Below, one piece after another: positions 38,311 through 64,000 of a DNA stretch of 64,000 nt; the stretch's first letter is position 1, and the number at the start of each line of letters is the position of its first letter. The notes under the pieces are model-generated. The model had not been told where the DNA came from. It did not search any database and saw nothing but the letters and a program-made list of their open reading frames with translations. This DNA comes from Piscicola geometra. Its lineage: Eukaryota; Annelida; Clitellata; Hirudinida; Piscicolidae. The stretch spans positions 8,923,126 through 8,987,125 of the forward strand of contig OX030958.1 of the NCBI GenBank assembly GCA_943735955.1, read 5' to 3'. A program made the translations under genes and the position numbers.

Positions 38311-41300
38311 CGATATGAACTATTAACAGTGTTAAAAAAACTTTTAACGAAAAATGAAAGAATCAACAATATTTTTTTTACTATTGTGTTTATTATTTAC
38401 ATAAATAGATTTTTTTTGATTATTTTTGAGTGTAGAAAAGCATTTGTAAAAAATCTCAAAAAAACTTTAAAAGAAAATATCTAAGGTATCTGGTATCTGG
38501 GTAGTAGGCGAGTTTTTAGAGCTGTTCTCAAGTCTTGCCTGTCTGTTGAGTGCCTAAATTCAGATTTTAATGCCAGGTATTTGTTAGTTGTAATCTCTTT
38601 TTATTTACTTCAACACTTTGAATTTTTTGGGTCACTTTTAAGTGTTCGTAAGCAAAGTCAGTCATGTTACTGCTTTTAAATTCAATTTAAACTCCGTTTT
38701 GTTCCTCTTCAGTCGGGGTCCTATCACTAAATTTATGACCACATGAAAATGGAAATTGTAAGAGCACTCTTGCTTCATTCGGGCTCTTTTTTCGAAAACA
38801 TCGTGATTTCTCTGAAGTGAATGATTCTGCAAGTCATTTTTCATACAACTTTCCCTTGACGTTGATGATTTTCTCTGACACATCGTAGTGATTAAGTGGT
38901 ATCTAGGAAAAAAACCTCAGTTAAGGCTCCCAAAAGCTTTTCCATAGATGATGTAGTAGTAAGCTTTGCTGGTCTGAATATTGAATTAACACGAAAATAG
39001 AATTAAATATTTACGCCAGTTAAACTAAACTCATCTGGCAAAATTTTCTTTAAATTTTGCGTTTTAAAACTTAATCATCGTCCATTTCAAAACATTCTTT
39101 TAATAAGCTAAAAGTTATTTTACGGAGGGTGGCATCTGGCAGTAGGACCTCAAATGCAGTAAACAGCCTTAACACGTAATTTTATCTGTAGAACATTGAC
39201 AACCTTGCTGTCAAAAATAAAAATAAAGGAACAAATAGGCGGAAAAACTATTCCTAAACATTCTCTAACGGGAAAGAGAAAATACATAAAACGTGAAAAA
39301 ATTACAAAAAGTTGCAAAACGTTGTTTCTCATTTACAGATGATATCATATTTTTTATTTTCTATTCAAGTTACATCATTATGGAGTTTGAAAAAGTTTAT
39401 TAAAAAGTAGAATTAAAAAGCAGTGCCAGTGTTTCTATCGCGGATAGTCTTTTTCAATAATAAAGGGTAAAAGGTAGAGTTGGAAAAATCAAAATTATAC
39501 AGTATGTGGCATTGCCACATTGTGGCATTAATGATATTTCCAGCAAAATATTGTTTCAGCAATGACTTACATCCTATTTTCTCAGCTGGAAGGCATTGTC
39601 ATATAAATATTTTACTGTAGAATTCTGCGTCAATCAGTATCGTCAAGACTCCATCGCACTACTGCACCCATTTCTTTTTACTGGCCGGTGACAGGCTTAA
39701 AATCGCCTTAGGCCACCATTGCTATTAACACTTGAAATCTTTTCGATATTAAAAAAAAAACTTTTTATTATTGTTTTTGAAACCTGTTTTTAAATGTTCA
39801 CAACTCTATTTTCAAGTTGAATTAAACAAATAACTTTTTTTCAGTTTTCTTTCATTAATTTCTGTTTTTAGTTCTTATGCAAATTTTAATGATATACTAC
39901 ACATCAGTATTTACACGTAAATTTAAATATATGTCACTTACCTTCAAAACCAATGTTTTTCTCAACTAATTTTTATTCATAAAAATTCATGAAAAAGTTT
40001 ACTTTTCTCAGCCAGTTTCAAAAGCTAGTTCTTTACTCAAAAAATAAATCTTGGAAAAAAAATCAAATCAAGAACTTAAACTGACTTTTTCACGGTTGAC
40101 TATACAACTGTTCTTATATGCTGAAAGATTAGATAACAAATATGCACTATGGATTTATTTTACACCATTAAATTACCTATAAAATGTAAAAATGATATAT
40201 ATTTCTTATAAACTTTTTTTTGAAAAAATAAAAATAGATAAAACAATCAAGAATGCATATAAAGAGCCTCCACTAAAGCAAGTCAAAGAAGCCGAAAAAA
40301 ATCTGCTAGAAATGTCTTCAGTATTAAATGCAAATTATTCACAAAGTATAAAATAAAAAAGTATGGAAAAAAGTATTTTTATGTTTGTAAAATGTTTCTA
40401 TGTTACTATATGACGCTATAATATTTTAACAATTTTTGATAGATCTTTAATTTTTTAATCTTTACCTTTAACTCTTTTTTTATAAAAACTGATATTTCAA
40501 TATTTCTAAGCAAGCTAGGTAAGGAAATTATATTTTTTATTTGTCCACAAAATTATATAAAGTTTACTTTTATGAATCTTTAGTAGTTAGCTGACCAAAA
40601 AGTGTATTTCATTGATTTCAGTTTTATTTAAAATTTCATTGATTTGCCTTAATTGATTCCAGATGAAAATTCATAAGCTGAATAGTCCACATCCTGAATC
40701 GGCTGTGCGGTCCCAGGCTAAACCGTCTTGTGTTGTATCATCCGCATCTTTGTTTAGGCTGAATCGGCCCCTAATGTATCACCCACAGGCTGAATATTTC
40801 CAAGCAACTAAGTAGCTAGCAGTCATATTGTCTTAAGAGTCGTTGGACCCTTAGACCAAGTGGTGTTTATCTTGACCAGCCCAAAAGTTGTTCCCAATAT
40901 TGAATGTTGGTCTGTTTTACCCTTTTTCATATATTGAAAAAAAATCATTTTCATAACAATTTTTGCTTTATTTCCAAAAAAATATCGAGTAAATTCGAGC
41001 TTCTACTCGACTCAAGAAACAAAGTTTTTAGGCAGCGGCTATGTAATCAGTTAGGAAAAGTTTATTTAAAATAAAAATTAAAAAATGGTTTTAAAAGTAT
41101 TTATCACGTCCAAAAAGTTCGTCTTTTGAGTTAATACTGCAGCTTGACCCTCTCAAACCTTCTAGGCTTGAAAGAATCCAAACTTTGATATAGATTCTCT
41201 ATATTCTACCTTCCTATTTATCTGTAATTGAGGGAAATAATTCTGTAGAATATTTTAATAAAAATGCTTCAACAGCTTTCGCATCACCAATAAAAATGAC

Positions 41301-42178
41301 TATGAAAAGCGTCGTTAAGTTTACGTTCCATTACTCGAAATTCATTCGTCCAATTTTACCGCCTTCTTTACTCACGGCATTCGTATTTTATTTGGCCTAT
41401 TTCTCTGTGCTTTATAAAAGCCATGGAGTTTAAGTCGGCTTTTTATTCCATAGATTCTTTGATTATGTGTTGCTTGGCGTTCATAATTTCGGCATGAATC
41501 ACGAATTTTGTAAAAAGAACAGTAAAACCTATTCAACTAATATTCGATACATTCATACTCCGTGAATCGTGCTATATTAATATGGTGTATCAATAGGATT
41601 CATTCAGTTCGATGAATTAATCCTTTGCTTTGGCATTTTCAAGATCTTTTCTATTTAATGTTGCTAGTGTTTCTCTGAAATTGCATACAGAATGGCAAGA
41701 TAGGGGTTATTAGGTTAATATAGATGCTTCTACTTTGTGATAGACTGGATATTTTTTCAACAAAATTCAACATGCAATTTTATCGAAATAGTTGCTGAAT
41801 AAAACATAGTGCTGTGAATAATCGATTTATATAAAAAAACTACTCTCTTCACAAAATCATAAAGACATGTTACAGTTTCTAAACCGAGAATCTTTTTAAA
41901 ACATTAAAAAAAGAACCATTAAAAGAACACTCACCAAGATAACAGAGCTCTGATTCATGACATTTATTTACATTCATTTACAGAATTCTTTAGAAAAACT
42001 TCTTGCCGTAAATAATGTTTGAACATTTTTAATTGCTGATTTCATGTACGAAAAGACTTTTTACAATTTCATTCTTCTATAATCATCGTGTTTCATTTCT
42101 TTCTATTCATTTAAAATTTAATTATTTCAAAAAACCTTTCATACAGACATAAAATATGTTTAAAAATCAAAATCCCTC

Positions 42179-42230
42179 ATAAAACTCACATACGTATATG
42201 CAAATATGCATATAAGTATGTGAGTTTTAT
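42179..42230. repeat. Compact hairpin with 24-bp arms and 4-base loop
   Basis: Left arm 42179-42202 (ATAAAACTCACATACGTATA...) and right arm 42207-42230 are inverted with a single mismatch. The arms are less AT-biased than the flanks, so this is not simply AT composition. It may be a recent inverted duplication, a MITE end pair or a structured RNA. Confidence 0.7.
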
Positions 42231-42429
42231 ATATACATATAGTAATTTATTTATAATTAATTTTTAAATTTAATCTAATGGGATTTTCCTTCTCCATAAG
42301 CGCTTCGATACAGAATTTCAGTTTTCTGCGAGTCAATAAATTATTTCTAAAACTTTAAATGTTCAAATCAGATTTTAATTGGTGCCAAGGTCTCTGAGAA
42401 AGCATTTAAAATTGGTTTATTCTTTCTTG

Positions 42430-42620
42430 CTCTCTAGAGACAGTTTCAAGCTTGCTGATTCGAGTATATAGCATGGGCGGAGATCCTCGTATCAAAACAG
42501 AACTTTTGAAATGTTTTTTAATTGGGGGAGGGGGATTCCAGACTCCAGGAACCCCCTCAGGATTGTCTATTCTGGGTAAGACCCTCTCCAAGATTTGCAT
42601 CAGATTGCCGCCCCTGGTAC
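42430..42620. other. GC-rich mobile-element-like patch
   Basis: A patch with GGGGGAGGGGGATTCCAGACTC and its near-complement GGAACCCCCTCA stands out in AT-rich DNA. Three overlapping short open frames cross it on both strands, none with a domain. It resembles a degenerate transposon fragment, without proof. Confidence 0.3.
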
Positions 42621-44215
42621 ATAGAGAAGAATCTTGATAAAGTTGAAATTAAATATGAAAAACACTTTTCCTATACAAGATTAGGCTTCTTTGTCATGAT
42701 GTAGCTTGTAAAACAACACTTGCAACTTAATTAAGGCATTTTATTCGTTTTTTATGTTCTTGAAACATGTGCTTAATAAATTGCTTGTTTTTCTTACGAA
42801 CCTCAAAAATCGATATTTAATGACATTTTGCTAGTTTGAAAAAAGATAATTTAAAATATTTTACTTTTAATGCGTTTTGACTTGTTATCAGGTCTTTTTT
42901 ATTCAGTTTTAGGCTTTTTTCTTGCCTTTATAAAAAACCAAAAAGTCAACTTTAACCGTTTTTCTCGCCTCTGAAATACGTTTTGACTGAAACAGCTGCT
43001 CTAATATTTTGTAAGCGACACACTTGTTTAGTTTTTCGGTATAAAAAAAGATGCTTTTCGAGTATTATTTTCTTATTTTGAAATTTTAAAAAATTAACTT
43101 TACAATTTTATCACATATTTTTTTCCCATTTTTTATATTTTCGGAATTTATCAAACTTTCTTAGAAATTTCTCTGGGTAAAGCGACTTTAACTTATGTTA
43201 TTCCAAAGAAACATTGTTCTGCAGAGTTTACTTTAAAAATGAAATTTTAAACTTTTTTGGAGCGATTTTTAAAGACATTTGATGACGCTTTTGAGAAAGA
43301 ACTGAAATTCTACATATTCCACAAGAAATTAAGATTTTTTGGAATTCGGTATTAAGTGAGCGGCAAAAAGTATTTCTTTACATAATTATTATAGTCTTAT
43401 GATAAGTAAAACGTTTAAAATACAATTTTTATGACTTACAATAGGATTTCATCTTAGGTAACTAAGCATTCCAACTTGAGAACCAAGTTGCTCAAGATGG
43501 AATTTTTGAGTGTTCATTTTTGAGGTTAATAAACTCGTACTTCTTTTTCTTTTATTTCTTATGTTAAACCTGATATAGTTAGACAAAGAATCAATATAAT
43601 TGCTGGATAAATTTTATTTTAAGTTATGGTTATGCAATTGAGCTTTGAGGATACGTGTAAAAATCGTTCCATCTTGTGCAACCTCCCCCTATAACTAATA
43701 TTTTTTAACAACTTTATTAATTAAACTTATTCACTATTTTTAAATAAGAAAAAAATAATATTGAAAATACACAGGAATAGACAAATACAGAAAAGTTTAT
43801 TCAAAACATAACTAACATAATAACTAAACAGTCAAGGTAAGACAGAATTGAAAATAACCTTAAAATATCATAACACCTCGAAGCTATTTAATTTTATAAA
43901 TTCTTATTACAAAAAATTAAATATCGCGTCGTTTACTTTAAATTTTAAAATTTTAAAAAAGATTGAAAATAAATAGGATTTGAAGAGAGCTAACCCAATG
44001 ATCCTCATTAATCCAAATGAGTTCTTGAAATAATTCTAAAGTGAGACCTGCCATAGTCTTCAAAACAATATCATAATAAAATACTCTTTGAATTTTGTTA
44101 AAAAATAGACCAAACGGAGAAAATACTTTAACTAACTTAAAATAAGAAATGATGTTCTTGATAGTTTCAAAATGTCTATACTGATAAAAACTAGAATTTT
44201 CATACACATTTCACA

Positions 44216-44221
44216 TTTATT
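44216..44221 (-). terminator. Possible MORC2 polyadenylation signal
   Basis: AATAAA on the minus strand lies about 275 bases downstream of the MORC2 stop codon. No other feature supports it, and the surrounding DNA is AT-rich. Confidence 0.28.
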
Positions 44222-44495
44222 GAACTGAAAATTAACTAACCACTTTTCTATAAAAGTAAGCTAACAGCAACGTATATATACAAACACACTAAGACCATTT
44301 ACAAAGCCTACTAATAAATCCAGGAAACAAATATTAGTATTTTAACATCGAAAAAAATCCCTCCAAACAAATAAACTTGTTCATCCTTCAAAGACGCCCA
44401 TCCAAAACCATCGCCCCCCCCCCATTAACAAACCATATTCCTCATTTAAACATCTCGCATATCAGCTTCATCACCATCACTTGAACGCCAACTTC

Positions 44496-55356
<10,861 letters not shown>

Positions 55357-55726
55357 TTAAATAAATCGGATAAATTCGTTAGAAATAATTATTTCTACTC
55401 AAATATAATTATATCTAAAATGACACCCGATTTGAAAAGTATTCACTCGTAATGGAAGTTTGACACGAGAAAAATTCTATTTATGATATTAAAATAAATT
55501 GTCAATAAGAAAAAATGTGAAATTTAAATTCTATCATTTTTTTCTCTATTGCAAGTTTTTAGTTTATTATTATTTTTTATATAGATTTTTATAAACATAC
55601 ATATTCCAAGATACTTATTCTATATATCATTTAATTATTTAAAAAATATACATATATAATTTCAATTTTCTCTATATCCACATCTGGCCACACTGACTCC
55701 TCTCTCCCCTCTTCCAGATCCACAAA
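55357..55726. promoter_or_regulatory. Divergent MORC2 / ALDH7A1 intergenic region
   Basis: Only 370 bp separate the MORC2 start codon (minus strand) from the ALDH7A1 start codon (plus strand). The stretch is AT-rich, with no other frame and no clear TATA box at a persuasive distance. It must contain both 5' UTR sequences and at least one promoter, so a shared bidirectional promoter is the simplest reading. A strong pyrimidine tract plus AG ends at 55717, immediately before the ALDH7A1 start region. Confidence 0.6.
55701..55717 (+). promoter_or_regulatory. Candidate 3' splice acceptor just upstream of the ALDH7A1 start codon
   Basis: A run of C and T ending in TTCCAG lies nine bases before the ATG. 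It resembles the best acceptors in this gene. It could end a 5' UTR intron, or be a trans-splicing acceptor if this organism uses a spliced leader. It could also be chance in a pyrimidine-rich leader. Confidence 0.45.
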
Positions 55727-62345
<6,619 letters not shown>

Positions 62346-62389
62346 AGATCTTAGTTTCACATATTAATATTTCGGCATATTTTTCAATC

Positions 62390-62395
62390 ATTAAA
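62390..62395 (+). terminator. Possible ALDH7A1 polyadenylation signal
   Basis: ATTAAA lies 45 bases after the ALDH7A1 stop codon. A second ATTAAA follows about 60 bases further inside a near-copy of the same sequence. In AT-rich DNA such hexamers are common, so this is only a candidate. Confidence 0.3.
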
Positions 62396-62399
62396 TTGC

Positions 62400-62840
62400 A
62401 AAAATGGTATTCAATACTACACATTTAGTTAATTTTTGTTTAATCATTAAATTGTAAAAGGTGTATTTGGTATAACATATTCAGTCACTTCTTGTTCATT
62501 TTATGGTTAAATAGACATTTATTTTACTATCAATCGTGATATTTTCGAATTTTTCTCTGAGATTTTCAGATTTATTTTTATTTTGAATCTGTTTTTATTT
62601 CTACCATAATACTCCAAAATGAAAAGTTTCAATTAAAAATTTTCTGGTGAATTTGAGTTACAATCATCAAAATTGAAAATTTCAATTTTTTTCTAAAAAA
62701 TCAGAAGAATTCATCTTCCTAAAGATTTAGCCTTACGGTTGATTTTCATTTTTCACTGCTGAGTGTATCAGACTTACAAAAATCATCTAAATATAAAAAC
62801 TATAAAATTGGTTTCAAAAAAATCTATGAAGAAATGAATA
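62400..62840. other. AT-rich 3' flank of ALDH7A1
   Basis: No gene seen. A near-duplicate of about 60 bp containing AATCATTAAATTG occurs at 62384 and again near 62441. Confidence 0.5.
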
Positions 62841-62859
62841 TAATTTAAAAGTATGCTTC

Positions 62860-63342
62860 AATATGGAAGATGGAAAATGAAGGGAAAGTACAAGCTGGTA
62901 CATAGGCAGACACGCATCCATGGATAGATGTGACGTAAGACAGCTCGAAGCTTATTATTGCATAGATCACGGAGTGTCTCCCTTCGTCTCTTTGCCTCCT
63001 TCTCCCTCTGTCTGACAATCTTTTCAGGGTTTCTTGCAATGAATGGGACAAAATAAAGTATATTGTTAGTGGTAAATAATGAAGCTTAAGGTCATGACAT
63101 TTAGATACGTGTTAATATTCAAGAATGAAAAAGCATTTTAGTCACCTACCTCTTAAATGTTATTTTCAAAAAACCCCCAAAAACTTACACACACACACAA
63201 ACAGCCATATTGTACGAGAAGGACAGCAGCAGCACACTTACGACAGCACCTAATACGCAGTGTTCGATTGCGAAGTGACACTCGAAGAAGTAGCACTGCT
63301 TAATTAGGCTGCTTGCGCAATGGGCCAATGATGGAGAGGTTG
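62860..63342 (-). CDS. Possible two-exon fragment of an unidentified minus-strand gene
   Basis: A segment at 63342-63242 reads SLIKQCYFFECHFAIEHC and ends at a consensus GTC/GTAAGT donor. A segment from about 63030 down to 62860 after a possible GAAAAG acceptor reads IVRQREKEAKRRRETLR and stays open to a stop. The phases are compatible. No domain was recognised. If real, the gene would converge with ALDH7A1 and start to the right of this window or in unseen exons. Confidence 0.3.
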
Positions 63343-63419
63343 CTGCGAGATTACGTGCAGTGGGTCCTTTGCGAGCATTATGGAGGGGAATTATGGAAAA
63401 AGTGGCTTTAAAGGACATT

Positions 63420-63690
63420 TTGGGGTATTATGGAGTATTATGGGACATTATGGGACATTATGGGGTGTTATGGGGTATTATGGGACATTATGGGGTGTTA
63501 TGGGGTGTTATGGGACATTATGGGGTATTATGGGGTATTATGGGACATTATGGGGTGTTATGGGACATTATGGGGTATTATGGGACATTATGGGGTGTTA
63601 TGGGACATTATGGGGTATTATGGGACATTATGGGGTATTATGGGACATTATGGGGTATTATGGGACATTATGGGAATGCATTATGGTGGC
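63420..63690. repeat. 10-bp tandem array (ATTATGGGRY / GTTATGGGGT)
   Basis: About 27 units of ATTATGGGAC, ATTATGGGGT or GTTATGGGGT follow each other. Because the unit has no stop in any register, all three plus frames are open and encode 10-residue repeats such as GHYGVLWGIM. Nothing else supports a protein. Confidence 0.93.
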
Positions 63691-64000
63691 GTTATGGGAA
63701 TGGGGTCTTTGGAAGATTATGTTGGTTAGTTTGGAGAAGGGTGTGTTCGTCGAGTGACTTTGAGGTTCATTCAGTCTTGAGCATTTGTGAGTTTTAAAAA
63801 GTCTTAATATTACTATAGAAATTCTATTAAAAAATTAATTTTCATTTTAAAGAAACAAAGTTATGCGTTGTTTATGGGTTTGAGTTTTTAATAATTAAAA
63901 TTAATTCATTAAATAATAAATATAAATAATAAGTCATAAAAACACAAACAAAGAACTTTCGTTCACGGGCAATTCTTCTCGGGGCGTTTTTGAGTCAAGA

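Larger units (their letters stand above)
32884..44215. other. Gene-poor AT-rich region downstream of MORC2
   Basis: No gene was recognised. Contents are two SINE-like copies (33711-33787 and 38229-38310), hairpins at 33089-33146, 36170-36235 and 42179-42230, a GC-rich mobile-element-like patch at 42430-42620, and scattered short open frames without family motifs. Open frames at 36385-36606, 38662-38883 and 43953-44207 could not be tied to splice sites or domains. Confidence 0.5.

Overview
The window looks like a stretch of an invertebrate nuclear genome, probably a protostome. Genes are split into many short exons with GT-AG introns, spread over AT-rich DNA, with decayed transposons, tRNA-derived SINE-like copies and many microsatellites. 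No prokaryotic, organellar or viral gene was recognised. Most long open frames are either low-complexity repeats read as codons or shadows of exons. I rebuilt the real genes exon by exon, using splice signals, codon phase and remembered family motifs.

Three genes can be rebuilt. (1) Minus strand, 23340 down to 5186: a cysteine-rich, probably cell-surface protein of an invertebrate family of unknown function, of the kind Pfam catalogues as DUF7042-DUF7045. Thirteen exons with matching phases encode about 741 residues; the first exon with the signal peptide was not found. (2) Minus strand, 55356 down to 44496: a complete MORC2-type GHKL ATPase gene, 27 coding exons and 1024 codons. (3) Plus strand, 55727 to 62345: a complete ALDH7A1 (antiquitin) gene, 19 coding exons and 562 codons. 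Genes 2 and 3 stand head to head with 370 bp between their start codons, so they probably share a promoter region. Their products work in different places: MORC2 in chromatin silencing, ALDH7A1 in lysine catabolism and aldehyde detoxification.

Layout: 1-5.2 kb AT-rich flank with a tRNA-like SINE fragment and one open frame; 5.2-23.3 kb gene 1 with long plain introns; 23.4-44.2 kb gene-poor, with a decayed piggyBac element (31399-32879, TTAA target duplication), two copies of another tRNA-like SINE in opposite orientation, and several hairpins; 44.5-62.4 kb the MORC2/ALDH7A1 pair; 62.4-64 kb a possible further minus-strand gene fragment and a 10-bp tandem array.

The most unusual signal lies in the MORC2/ALDH7A1 introns. 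Tandem repeats there repeatedly start or stop exactly at splice sites, and their units carry copies of the splice site itself: a 53-bp array with about ten copies of a 5' splice site, an array with nine copies of a 3' splice site, and a perfect (GT)136 that begins at a 5' splice site. The first 44 kb, including the introns of gene 1, have almost none of this.
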